Positions 25,001-31,741 of a stretch of 64,000 nucleotides of DNA are shown one piece after another (positions within the stretch are counted from its first letter, which is position 1; each line of letters starts with the position of its first letter). The notes under the pieces were generated by a model. That model did not search any database. It was given only the letters and a program-made list of their open reading frames with translations, and was not told the DNA's origin. The stretch comes from Cladorhizidae sp. MBARI D1340-BT2 (Eukaryota > Porifera > Demospongiae > Poecilosclerida > Cladorhizidae): assembly GCA_028752905.1 (NCBI GenBank), contig JAQNBH010000004.1:6427173-6491172 (forward strand). Direction: 5' to 3'. Both the position numbers and the translations under genes were made by a program.

Positions 25001-28000
25001 TTAAACGCCCGGTCTCTGGGAATAGATGCGCGTTCGAATTGAATAATCTCGCGTTGACATTTCAATTAACGTGTACGGTCTGCTAAGTGTTAATTAACCT
25101 TTGTCCTATTGACCTGCCCACCTTTCCTGTGCATACTTAATTAACCTTTGTCCTATTAGACCTGCCCACCTTTCCTGTGCATACTTAATTAACCTTTGTC
25201 CTATTAGACCTGCCCACCTTTCCTGTGCATACTTAATTAACCTTTGTCTTATTAGACCAGCCCACCTTTCCTGTGCATACTTAATTAACCTTTGTCCTAT
25301 TAGACCTGCCCACCTTTCCTGTGCATACTTAATTAACCTTTGTCTTATTAGACCAGCCCACCTTTCCTGTGCATACTTAATTAACCTTTGTCCTATTAGA
25401 CCTGCCCACCTTTCCTGTGCATACTTAATTAACCTTTGTCTTATTAGACCGGCCCACCTTTTCTGTGCATATGTAATTAACACCCACCTTTCCTGTGACA
25501 CAGTTTCCTAAAAGGAACTGCAAATTATCGGGTTGTTTCAGTATACGGTCGTATTCCTGCAGGGGAGACCCTTTACCACACTGCATGCCTGTGATAGGGT
25601 GTGGTCGGTCTTGGCTGGCGTGCTGGCAGCACACCCTGTAGGTACAAGGCTCTGTACATAGCTAAGGTGCTACATGTATGTGGTTCACAAAGATAGTCAC
25701 ATGAGATGCACATGACCCATGATGTGTCTATTTATATCCAGTGTGACTGTTTCTCTTTATGTGCTCTGTTTCTATCTTTGACCCAACCCCCCCCCCCCCC
25801 CCCCCCCAGATGTTGGATGTCTGTCGTGGGATGACTTTCCTCCATTCCTACAGTCTTGTTCACTGCAGCCTCAACCCCAGAAATATACTTATTGGAGAGC
25901 ACTTCAATGCCAAACTTAACGACTTTGTAAGTCATGCTACAGGAGGCGGAGTCCCTCAGGCACTTGACACAGCACGAAGTTTTATGTTTGGATTGTGTCA
26001 CTGGCTCATTAGTCACAACTTACTCGTGCCTAGAGCAGACTCCTTGATAATTACTGCATAATTACATTACAGCCACATAAAGATAAACACTCAATCATCT
26101 CCACTATTCCCCCCCCCCCCCCCAACCCTCCCACCCTTCCTTCCCAGGGACTTTACCAGACCAAGCTGAAGAGCGAGGAGTTGAGTAAAGAGAGCCACAC
26201 CCACCAGGCTTATATGGCCCCTGAGGCGCTGAGCAATCAAAACTTCACTAGAGCTACAGATGTCTACTCTTTTGGTAAGCATACACTGGCCAGTGTGGAC
26301 AGATGTCAGGGCCTGTTAGCTCGGACATGTCCAGTACCAGAAGTATCAGTGCCTGTTAGCTCGGGCATGTCCAGTGTTGTGTGGACCAGAAGTGTCAGTG
26401 CCTGTTAGCTCGGGCATGTCCAGTGTTGTGTGGACCAGAAGTGTCAGTGCCTGTTAGCTCGGACATGTCCAGTGTTGTGTGGACCAGAAGTGTCAGTGCC
26501 TGTTAGCTCGGACATGTCCAGTGTTGTGTGGACCAGAAGTGTCAGTGCCTGTTAGCTCGGACATGTCCAGTGTTGTGTGGACCAGAAGTGTCAGTGCCTG
26601 TTAGCTCGGACATGTCCAGTGTTGTGTGGACCAGAAGTGTCAGTGCCTGTTAGCTCGGGCATGTCCAGTGTTGTGTGGACCAGAAGTGTCAGTGCCTGTT
26701 AGCTCGGACATGTCCAGTGCTGGGGGGACCAGAAGTGTCAGTGCCTGTTAGCTCGGACATGTCCAGTGTTGTGTGGACAGATGTCAGGCCTGTTAGCTCG
26801 GGCATGTCCAGTGTTGTGTGGACCAGAAGTGTCAGTGCCTGTTAGCTCGGGCATGTCCAGTGTTGTGTGGACCAGAAGTGTCAGTGCCTGTTAGCTCGGA
26901 CATGTCCAGTGTTGTGTGGACCAGAAGTGTCAGTGCCTGTTAGCTCGGACATGTCCAGTGTTGTGTGGACCAGAAGTATCAGTGCCTGTTAGCTCGGACA
27001 TGTCCAGTGTTGTGTGGACCAGAAGTGTCAGTGCCTGTTAGCTCGGACATGTCCAGTGTTGTGTGGACCAGAAGTGTCAGGGCCTGTTAGCTCGGACATG
27101 TCCAGTACCAGAAGTATCAGTGCCTGTTAGCTCGGGCATGTCCAGTGTTGTGTGGACCAGAAGTGTCAGTGCCTGTTAGCTCGGACATGTCCAGTGTTGT
27201 GTGGACCAGAAGTGTCAGTGCCTGTTAGCTCGGGCATGTCCAGTGTTGTGTGGACCAGAAGTGTCAGTGCCTGTTAGCTCGGACATGTCCAGTGTTGTGT
27301 GGACCAGAAGTGTCAGTGCCTGTTAGCTCGGACATGTCCAGTGTTGTGTGGACCAGAAGTGTCAGTGCCTGTTAGCTCGGGCATGTCCAGTGTTGTGTGG
27401 ACCAGAAGTGTCAGTGCCTGTTAGCTCGGACATGTCCAGTGTTGTGTGGACCAGAAGTGTCAGTGCCTGTTAGCTCGGGCATGTCCAGTGTTGTGTGGAC
27501 CAGAAGTGTCAGTGCCTGTTAGCTCGGACATGTCCAGTGTTGTGTGGACCAGAAGTATCAGTGCCTGTTAGCTCGGACATATCCAGTGTTGTGTGGACCA
27601 GAAGTGTCAGTGCCTGTTAGCTCGGGCATGTCCAGTGCTGGGGGGACCAGAAGTGTCAGGGCCTGTTAGCTCGGACATGTCCAGTGTTGTATGGACAGAA
27701 GTGTCAGTGCCTGTTAGCTCGGGCATGTCCAGTGTTGTGTGGAACAGAAGTATCAGTGCCTGTTAGCTCGGACATGTCCAGTGTTGTGTGGCAGAAGTGT
27801 GAGGGCCTGTTAGCTCGGGCATGTCCAGTGCTGGGGTGCAACTTTCCCCCGGGGTGTCCCAAGTGAGGGTGACTGACTGTGCAGTCCGATTCCTGGAGCC
27901 AGTATCAGGACTAGGCCAGGATGTTCTAGGGCAAATGCCAATGATATCTAGGCCCAGATGGTTCTCTATGGCCAGGCCCAGGCCCAGATGGTTCTCTATG

Positions 28001-28583
28001 GCCAGGCCCAGGCCCAGATGGTTCTCTATGGCCAGGCCCAGGACCAGATGGTTCTCTATGGCCAGGCCCAGATGGTTCTCTATGCCCAGGCCCAGATGGT
28101 TCTCTATGGCCAGGCCCAGGCCCAGATGGTTCTCTATGCCCAGGCCCAGATGGTTCTCTATGCCCAGGCCCAGATGGTTCTCTATGCGCCCAGGCCCAGA
28201 TGGTTCTCTATGGCCATCCCAGGATACAGTAGTCCCAAATCGATTCATGCCACACACTGTTTCCAGTGAGGTGAGGTCTCCATAGTTACCCCTGACCACA
28301 CCCACTAGTGATGTGACCATGTCTGGAGTTGACGCCCTGTCCTGGTGCAGGTCTGGTGATGTTTGAGTGTGGGACGAGCACGAGGGCCTATGCAGACCTA
28401 CTCCACAACCCGGTGGTCTTGGGGGTCCAGCTAGTAATGGGGACAAGGCCGAAGTTCCCCGTCGATGTGCCCTCAGAGTACAGGGACCTCGCAGAGCAGT
28501 GTTGGCACCAAGATCCGGAGCAGAGACCTGAGTTTAAGGCAATTACAGCTGCACTTGGGAAGACGAGGGCGAGCGAAGAATGA
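12388..28583 (+). CDS. Ankyrin repeat - coiled coil - TKL pseudokinase, 12 exons
   Basis: Exons read: 12388-12573, 13033-13238, 16334-16451, 17094-17380, 19139-19260, 19449-19749, 21100-21712, 22036-22202, 23146-23305, 25810-25926, 26148-26274, 28351-28583. Every junction is GT-AG and phase-compatible. The sum is 2,637 nt, or 878 codons plus a stop. Domains: about nine ankyrin repeats (residues 17-305), an acidic/coiled-coil region (395-455), a Ser/His-rich linker, and a kinase-like domain (605-875). The order resembles the TNNI3K-type ankyrin TKL kinases, though this linker differs. The kinase fold is intact (E662 in helix C, D758-F-G, MAPE, CWHQDPEQRP). The VAIK Lys is Arg (R643), HRD is H738-C-S740, and the Gly loop keeps one Gly. 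Enzyme activity is therefore unlikely; a scaffold or allosteric role is my inference. The start at 12388 has a strong Kozak context; 12328 is an in-frame alternative. Confidence 0.85.
13033..13238 (+). CDS. Exon 2: ankyrin repeats 2-4
   Basis: Preceded by a run of C and AG. Starts ISAVAFLVEQGANV, completing repeat 2. It then contains TILHFSCM, which has a slightly long loop with several Cys and Phe, and VDVNAQNRLGDTPLMLA, which opens repeat 4. The donor is CCAG/GTACAC (phase 2), and the codon is completed by exon 3. A (CA)n microsatellite follows about 25 nt into the intron. Confidence 0.85.
13342..13460. mobile_element. Inverted-repeat element core (GACCCTTTACC family), intron 2
   Basis: Arms at 13345-13366 and 13411-13432 form an imperfect inverted repeat around GATGACCCTTTACCAT. 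A second copy with perfect 16-bp arms lies at 30,193-30,270. Sequence to the right of both copies is also alike (a ...TGGATACAGTCTTG-type segment, then GTCTTGTTGCTGTTGTTGAC, then the array unit below). The pair therefore looks like two members of one dispersed element of unknown class. Confidence 0.6.
13660..14378. repeat. Minisatellite, 78-82 bp unit, about 9 copies, intron 2
   Basis: Unit contains GGTCAGCTACAGCCTCCATT, AGACTTGGTGGCAGCTGCAC, AGGAGAACTCCACCAACCAA and CAGCAGATGCTTTGGTAGAG. Two alternating unit types (CTGCACAGGAGAACTCC and GTTGCAAGGAGAATTCC) repeat as a pair at 13,680-13,980. The same unit occurs three times at 30,490-30,735. The 153-codon plus frame is periodic and not a gene. 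Confidence 0.9.
14735..15930. repeat. Minisatellite, 34-bp unit, about 35 copies, intron 2
   Basis: Very regular unit CTCAGGATATCCACCATAAC followed by CATCATAGCAGCTG. The only variants are GCAGATT, GCAGCTT, GCAGCTA, a single CATGATATCC and a single CACCGTAACC. Immediately before it (14,685-14,740) is a fragment of the 22-bp array found upstream of the gene. Confidence 0.95.
16334..16451 (+). CDS. Exon 3: ankyrin repeats 4-5
   Basis: Starts after TCTAG with a 1-nt overhang that makes AGG with exon 2. Encodes FGFTSRVRMLLKFDARVDVL, then NLKGESPLHIACHDICSIE, which is ankyrin consensus with SPLHIA. The donor GAG/GTCAGA is phase 0. The sequence after the donor (16,452-16,515) contains three GGTTCAGGGAGGTCATG-like copies, a small tandem duplication beginning at the splice site. 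Confidence 0.85.
16595..17052. repeat. Direct duplication of about 200 bp with GGGATACCCC repeats, intron 3
   Basis: A block beginning ATGTATATTGTGAAGCTTGT, at about 16,602, is repeated from about 16,841. Each copy contains short GGGATACCCC / GGGATTCTT tandem units, followed by TTGGCCCTAGCTGTACTATA and GAGCTAAACAGACAAGCTTC. The first copy has more of the 10-bp units. Confidence 0.85.
17094..17380 (+). CDS. Exon 4: ankyrin repeats 5-8
   Basis: Encodes 95 residues: ILFHIADIVTDLNIKDNLG, then LTPLMHAVKHK with YLLQKGAEPNIRD, then HGRTALYMAAEDRNLESCEL with ARADL, and RTPLHLAAQ. The repeats are close to consensus (TPLH/TALY, LLxxGA). The acceptor is TGTGCAG and the donor is CAGAA/GTGAGT (phase 2). 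Confidence 0.9.
17395..18345. repeat. Polypyrimidine CT/C-rich tract with degenerate repeats, intron 4
   Basis: A short G-rich GGAGGGTGGCTGGTG repeat (17,405-17,470) is followed at 17,580-18,300 by tandem CCCCCCACCCCCCATTTTCTCTC-like units of about 20-45 bp. Strand asymmetry is extreme: almost no G on the plus strand over some 700 bp. Such tracts can form triplex DNA. Six open frames cross it only because it lacks stops. None is a gene. Confidence 0.9.
18355..18590. repeat. TAGACATGTACGCATGCATG repeat, intron 4
   Basis: Tandem alternating purine-pyrimidine units (ACATGTACGCATGCATGTAG) with two copies of a longer ACACAACACAGAATGCTGCC segment. AT-rich unique sequence follows at 18,600-18,950. 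Confidence 0.85.
18963..19092. repeat. (TTTG)n/(TTTA)n microsatellite, intron 4
   Basis: About 125 bp of TTTG units and then pure TTTA units on the plus strand, ending about 45 bp before the exon 5 acceptor. It may supply part of the upstream pyrimidine content. Confidence 0.95.
19139..19260 (+). CDS. Exon 5: last ankyrin repeats
   Basis: Starts after GTGCAG with one nucleotide completing Asn. Encodes MDRMILKALLERGADMGVKD, then ADGHTPIDIVPNPHFREAFR, the final and partly capped repeat. The donor is CAGAA/GTGAGT (phase 1). Intron 5 is only 188 nt. Confidence 0.88.
19449..19749 (+). CDS. Exon 6: charged linker
   Basis: Encodes about 100 residues: RQEIRSELRGAQADKNN, a Cys/Thr-rich stretch (CPPTVQPCDEDTPCNE), and a very acidic run (GGEEVDEEVEEEQLSLE) with a basic patch KKEKSGRR before it. 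The donor is AGAG/GTGTGT (phase 2). The last 14 nt of the exon plus its donor are copied in the downstream array. Confidence 0.8.
19730..20362. repeat. Minisatellite, 40-bp unit, about 15 copies, containing copies of the exon 6 donor
   Basis: Unit AGCTCTCATTAGAGGTGTGT followed by ATATACATGTATGTAGCAAC. The genuine exon 6 end reads CAGCTCTCATTAGAGAG/GTGTGTATA, so each unit repeats the exon end and a near-identical 5' splice site. The first copy overlaps the exon itself and the first decoy donor is at 19,782. See findings. Confidence 0.93.
20530..21090. repeat. Polypyrimidine minisatellite, 20-bp unit, about 28 copies, intron 6
   Basis: Unit CCCCCTCGCCTTCTCTCTCT with small length changes. It runs almost up to the exon 7 acceptor (CTGTGGCAG/G), making a pyrimidine tract of about 560 nt in front of one 3' splice site. 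Open frames over it (up to 400 codons on plus) are only absence of stops, apart from the real exon 7 at the end. Confidence 0.93.
21100..21712 (+). CDS. Exon 7: coiled coil and linker
   Basis: Encodes 204 residues. Begins RYQTLQKELSSIRKTLDDTT, continuing MALEDANHDKDFLVDQNQ with heptad-like hydrophobics (coiled coil, about residues 407-450). Then comes a Met/His/Val segment (HMQHMMVLAVHAVFHNML) and a Ser/His-rich, probably disordered linker. It ends NNLQWWMINETEYE, which sits where the short W-x-I lead-in precedes many TKL kinase domains. The donor is GAG/GTGTGT (phase 0). Confidence 0.82.
21713..22010. repeat. GTGTGTGATATGTGATG repeat starting at the intron 7 donor
   Basis: From the first base of intron 7 the sequence is a degenerate tandem of GTGTGTGAAGTGTGATG and GTGTGTGATATGTGATG units. 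The 5' splice site (GTGTGT) is itself the first unit. The minus-strand TPSHITHHH frames are products of the period. Confidence 0.88.
22036..22202 (+). CDS. Exon 8: kinase N-lobe, lysine replaced
   Basis: Encodes residues 612-666. The Gly-loop region is SSSDASGRCFDVYRG, keeping one loop Gly where an active kinase has GxGxxG. The following beta-3 strand is VDVVIRSVR, with R643 in place of the VAIK Lys. Helix C has FFQEVNFL, with E662 at the salt-bridge Glu position. The donor AG/GTAACC joins phase-correctly to exon 9. The acceptor is TCAAG/TCAAGC; the next AG, five bases on, would break the frame. Confidence 0.82.
22430..23040. repeat. Minisatellite, about 68-bp unit, about 9 copies, intron 8
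   Basis: Unit includes AGAGCTATTGTCAACCTACT, TCAACCTGCCTCAACCCAGT and GTGGTGTTGGTCCAGTGTGT with CCCCAT. Variants are TTTTCAACC (shortened) and GTGATGTTGGACCAGTATGT. Confidence 0.92.
23146..23305 (+). CDS. Exon 9: kinase domain, hinge region
   Basis: Encodes residues 667-720: CLHCPWIVQFLSACFEP, the counterpart of the L-xH-PNIVxFLGAC strand, then CSIINEYMSRGSLHSVLH (hinge and helix D) and LEWDTRFNM (helix E). The match to TKL kinases such as TNNI3K and Raf-like proteins is clear. The acceptor is CCTGCAG and the donor ATG/GTAAGA (phase 0). Confidence 0.88.
23612..24373. repeat. Minisatellite, about 47-bp unit, left part, intron 9
   Basis: Unit ACTTAATTAACCTTTGTCCT, ATTGACCTGTCCACCTTTCC, TGTGCAT, with many truncated copies and an ACGTAATTAACC variant. 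It is interrupted by the TTAA-flanked insertion at 24,374-25,089 and continues to 25,490. Confidence 0.93.
24370..25093. mobile_element. Non-autonomous TTAA-inserted element (piggyBac-like MITE), 716 bp
   Basis: TTAACACTTAGCGGACCGT (24370-24388) and ACGGTCTGCTAAGTGTTAA (25075-25093) are 19-bp inverted ends with one mismatch. They include the TTAA target duplication; the element proper is 24,374-25,089. The empty site can be read from other array copies (CCACACTTAATTAACC, about 23,945), showing exact insertion at TTAA with duplication. Just inside the left end are three palindromic repeats: 24,389-24,406, 24,431-24,450, and a perfect GTCACGATATCGTGAC at 24,476-24,491. The centre is rich in GCTAGC. 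There is no transposase frame. TTAA targeting is the hallmark of piggyBac, but the ends do not start with the common CCC. Confidence 0.85.
25090..25490. repeat. Minisatellite, about 47-bp unit, right part, intron 9
   Basis: Continuation of the array left of the insertion. Here units are longer and more uniform (CTTAATTAACCTTTGTCCTA, TTAGACCTGCCCACCTTTCC, TGTGCATA), with a TCTTATTAGACCAG variant alternating every second or third unit. A GACCCTTTACCACAC motif follows at 25,568. Confidence 0.92.
25810..25926 (+). CDS. Exon 10: kinase catalytic loop, Asp lost
   Basis: Encodes residues 721-759: MLDVCRGMTFLHSYSLVH, CSLNPRNILIGEHFNAKLNDF. The catalytic loop should read HRDLKPxN; here it is H738-C-S-L-N-P-R-N745. 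The proton-acceptor Asp is Ser and the following Lys is Asn, while Asn745 is kept. The exon ends at the D-F of DFG. A run of about 19 C forms the pyrimidine tract of its acceptor. Donor TTT/GTAAGT, phase 0. Confidence 0.9.
26148..26274 (+). CDS. Exon 11: DFG Gly, activation loop, APE
   Basis: Starts with the Gly of DFG (G760), giving GLYQTKLKSEELSKE, then HTHQAYMAPEALSNQ and TDVYSFG. The activation segment and P+1 region look intact, so the fold is probably maintained despite the missing catalytic residues. A C run again precedes the acceptor (26,109-26,123). Donor TTTG/GTAAGC, phase 1. Confidence 0.9.
26285..27840. repeat. Minisatellite, 49-bp unit, about 31 copies, intron 11
   Basis: Unit AGAAGTGTCAGTGCCTGTTA, GCTCGGACATGTCCAGTGTT, GTGTGGACC. 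The main variant is GGACATG versus GGGCATG; rare ones are GCTGGGGGGACC and short units lacking GTGTTGTGTGG. It starts about 10 nt after the exon 11 donor. A longer segment, GGGCCTGTTAGCTCGGACAT with TACCAGAAGTATCAG, occurs at both 26,310 and 27,080, suggesting an internal block duplication of about 770 bp. Confidence 0.94.
27945..28215. repeat. Minisatellite, 24/30-bp unit, about 10 copies, intron 11
   Basis: Unit CCCAGATGGTTCTCTATGGC plus CAGG or CAGGCCCAGG. Unit lengths of 24 and 30 keep two plus frames (MVLYGQAQ and WFSMARPR) and one minus frame (GLGIENHL) open. I regard these as non-coding because a well-supported exon lies beyond them in the same intron context. Confidence 0.92.
28351..28583 (+). 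CDS. Exon 12: kinase C-lobe and stop
   Basis: Encodes GLVMFECGTSTRAYADLL, then VLGVQLVMGTRPKFP and the C-lobe signature LAEQCWHQDPEQRPEFKAI, ending GKTRASEE and TGA at 28,581-28,583. CWxxDPxxRPxF is typical of TKL and Tyr kinases. The protein stops about 10 residues after the kinase fold, so there is no C-terminal extension. Confidence 0.9.
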
Positions 28584-28881
28584 AGATCGTGGGTGAAGGA
28601 GAGCCAAACACTCTTTTTTTGTGTGTGTGTTCTGTTTTGTTGTGGTTGTTTATTCCTGATTTCTAATTTGTTGTTAAGCCTTCCTCTGGCGCCTAAATCG
28701 GCCACCCCACGATGCTGGACCATCATTATCCCATAACTGGTAAGGGGTCATTATGTCCAAAGAATCATCATGCCGAGGAGTCGTGACATTTGTGAGCAAG
28801 TCGCACTTCATTGTGGTATAGACCGTGTCATAATTTATTATTGAGTGTATGCATTAAACAAAACTTTATTATATGCGTTGA

Positions 28882-28887
28882 AATAAA
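28882..28887 (+). terminator. Candidate polyadenylation signal AATAAA
   Basis: AATAAA lies about 300 nt after the stop of the ankyrin-pseudokinase gene in AT-rich sequence. Position and hexamer fit a polyadenylation signal; cleavage was not verified. Confidence 0.45.
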
Positions 28888-30180
28888 GAAAGAATCTAAC
28901 AATTTATAAGCAAGAGAAGTTCTAAATAATTCCAGAGAGAGAGGTGATATTTGCTTGCATGTTGGGTCATCTTAGTTATGCTATTAATTTTGTGTTCTTG
29001 TGGACCAGATGTAGAGTTGAAGATGTCTGCAAACTCTAGCTGGTAGTCGTGGACCAGATGTAGAGTTGAAAATGTCTGCAAACTCGAGCTAGTATCTGTT
29101 TTGTTATTTGTGTAGCATGCACAGAATGTTGAGCAACCCTATTGGTCATCACCATCCGATGTCATTGCCAGCAAAAATAATATAATACGGAAGTGAAAAA
29201 ATTGCAGGACCTCGACAGACATTTTATATTGGCAGAGTGTTGGGGGGAGGGGGGGGGGGGATGTTGGGACATGAGCACATTCACTGGTCCATGAAGCAAA
29301 CCTGGCTAGCGGTAGCAGACACCTCTCAACTATTCATCTGGCGCTACGAGTTTTAATATTGCGCAACTGTGGTGACAGGCACCTGCTGGAAACCACAGGA
29401 TTCCCATACACTGGCTGGCAGGCTCACATTCCCATGTGGTGTGCTACAGACACTTGTTCAGTACGTGTTGGAGTGTCATTAGCCAGAGTACAGCACACCA
29501 CATGGAAATCGTGTGGTTGCCAGCAGGTGTCTGTAGCACACAACATGGAAATCATGTGGTTGCCAGCAGGTGTCTGTAGCACACCACATGGAAATCATGT
29601 GGTTACCAGCAGGTGTCTGTACCACATGGGAATCATGTGATTGCCAGCAGGTGTCTTTAACACCAATGGGAGTCTGTGCCAGCCAGCAATCAAGTGAATA
29701 GTACGAAGAGTCGACTACAACATGGTCTGAATACAAAGGTTATTATTTATGACACAATAACCTGAAGAGGAAGACAGTGTGAGATAGGCAGAATGTTAAC
29801 AGGTCAGAGTTTGGCTACGTCAACAAGGAGCTGGCTGCTGCCACATCAGAGCACATGACAAGCTGCACACATTGTAAGTGGTCTCCACACACATACACGC
29901 CCGATAATGTGTTGCTTCAAAAGGGAGAACTTGTGAGAGAGAACTGCCGTGATCTGTCATGTGGTGTCATGTGGTGTGAAACTTGAGGTTTGAGCCGTGC
30001 AAACTCATGTCCAATGGCAACTCCAACTCCGTGGGAGACTCCTGCGAATTAACATCCAATTAATTGTATGTATATGTGTGTGTATAGGGATGAAGGGGGT
30101 CAGAATAAACTCGTAATAAACTCGTAATTAAGAGCAAAAATGTTATTAAAAAAGTAAGGAAACAAGATTATCCATGCACA
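28888..30180. other. Intergenic DNA between convergent genes, with small repeats
   Basis: Contains a tandem duplication of GTGGACCAGATGTAGAGTTG with ATGTCTGCAAACTC (28,999-29,090). A degenerate array of about 43 bp lies at 29,490-29,660 (AATCATGTGGTTGCCAGCAG, GTGTCTGTAGCACACCACAT), with a partly inverted relative at 29,385-29,470. A G run occurs at about 29,245-29,260. No gene was recognised. Confidence 0.6.
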
Positions 30181-30188
30181 CTCCAAGC

Positions 30189-30880
30189 AATTGATGACCC
30201 TTTACCATCAAAAACCATAATGCCAACATTATACCGATAAAAATATGATTGAAAATGGTAAAGGGTCATCTAATATAACTTGTAGTCTTCATGGGTACAA
30301 TCTTGTTCCCCCCCACCCACACACCCCCACCCACACACCCCCCCCCCCCCACACCCAGGAGATCCGGCAGAGTTGCTGTTTCATTACTTTTGGATTGATG
30401 TTAAAAAAAATAAAAAATAAAAAAAAGTTTCTTGTGAGTGTAATGTAAGCGCTCCTTGTCTTGTTGCTATTCTTGACTATCCATCTGGGGTCAGCTACAT
30501 CTCTTTCAAGAACTACATAGTTAGCAGTTGCACAGGAGAACTCCACCAACCAAACAGCAGATGCTTTGATAGAGGGTCAGCTACAGCCTCCATTAGACTT
30601 GGTAGCAGCTGCACAGGAGAACGCCACCAACCAAACAGCAGATGCTTTGGTAGAGGGTCAGCTACAGCCTCCATTAGACTTGGTAACAGTTTCCCAGATT
30701 TGAGAAGTCCACAAACCAAACAGCAGAACTGAGCGTGAATCATGATGATAAAACAGCACATGAGCTCACCGATGCTATGCTTTACCCATACCTTTCTCGA
30801 GAAGCAGATTAGTCTTTGCCAGGCATTGGAATATTTGGAGTTCTGGTACTAAAATTATTCCGAGTGGACTTATCACACGT
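30189..30880. mobile_element. Second copy of the dispersed GACCCTTTACC element with 3 array units
   Basis: Perfect 16-bp inverted arms GATGACCCTTTACCAT (30,193-30,208) and ATGGTAAAGGGTCATC (30,255-30,270). These are followed by the same landmarks as the intron 2 copy: CTTGTCTTGTTGCTATTCTT, GGGGTCAGCTACA, three units ending CAGCAGATGCTTTGGTAGAG, then AACTGAGCGTG and GCAGATTAGTC. Here the internal unit is present 3 times, against about 9 in the other copy. Confidence 0.65.
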
Positions 30881-31189
30881 AAAGTTACATGGGAAAAGTG
30901 AAATAGATACTTTCAAAGTTTTTCACACTTTCAACAGCTTTTTGTGCTGCCAGTGAACTACTCGAGTGAAAGATTCCAAGCATGCTTGGAGTCGTTTTGA
31001 AACTGAAACTATCACTTGGGGCATCTAAGAAGCTGCAGATGTGAGTTCCAGCAGAGATATGAGTTGTTGTTTTTGCGGGGGAGGGGGAGGTTGTCATCCA
31101 TCATTAAAAATTAAAGAAAATGGGTCAAAACAATACTGTATGTAGCCATGCACGTACTACTATAATATTGTAAATGATGTGCAAACCTG

Positions 31190-31480
31190 CAGAGACTGCA
31201 GTGGCTAGGCTCAGGGCCAGGGCAATGGCTAGGGTTAGGGCCAGGGCAGTGGCTAGGCTCAGGGCCAAGTGGCTAGGGCCAGGGCAGTGGCTAGGCTCAG
31301 GGCCAGGGCAGTGGCTAGGCTCAGGGCCAGGGCAGTGGCTAGGGCAATGGCTAGGGTTAGGGCAAGGACAGTGGCCAGGGTTAGATCAGGGCAGTGACTA
31401 GAGTTAGGGCCAGGACAGTGACTAGGCTTAGGGCCAGGGCAGTGGCTAGAGTTAGATAGTGAGTGGTTAGGGCAGTGACT
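31190..31480. repeat. Minisatellite, about 24-bp unit, CTAGGGTTAGGGCCAGGGCA type
   Basis: G-rich degenerate array of AGTGGCTAGGCTCAGGGCCA units, with some copies reading GGCTAGGGTTAGGG. It resembles telomeric repeat by composition only. A short relative on the opposite strand (GGCCCTAGCCCTAGCC) is at 63,675-63,730. Confidence 0.88.
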
Positions 31481-31584
31481 AGGGCTAGCAAAATGGCCCA
31501 AGAAATCTCTGATGATGTCATCAGTTGCCATTGCCATGTGCTAAGCAAGCCCCCTTCTGGGGAGTGGACGTGGAAAGTTTGAAA

Positions 31585-31590
31585 TTTAAT
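31585..31590 (-). terminator. Candidate polyadenylation signal ATTAAA (minus)
   Basis: ATTAAA on the minus strand, about 150 nt beyond the TGA of the ZSWIM2-like gene. It is a common variant hexamer; I saw no AATAAA closer. Weak evidence only. Confidence 0.3.
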
Positions 31591-31741
31591 AATTATCTTC
31601 TCAAAATTCTGGGGGAAGTGTGAAATCCCAGTGCCACACCCACTTTATGAACCTCCAGGTCAATGCACACCAATATTAAAATTCTTAATGTAGAGAGTAT
31701 ATATATACATGTATTGATATTAATATTACATGATGCATCTC

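Noticed and set aside
27763..28446. 227-codon minus-strand frame (GLGIENHL repeats)
   Set aside because: It runs antisense across the 24/30-bp array and into exon 12 of the plus gene; periodic only.
31190..31480. Telomeric repeat or chromosome end
   Set aside because: Only a few units contain TTAGGG; the array is degenerate with a 24-bp period and lies between two genes.
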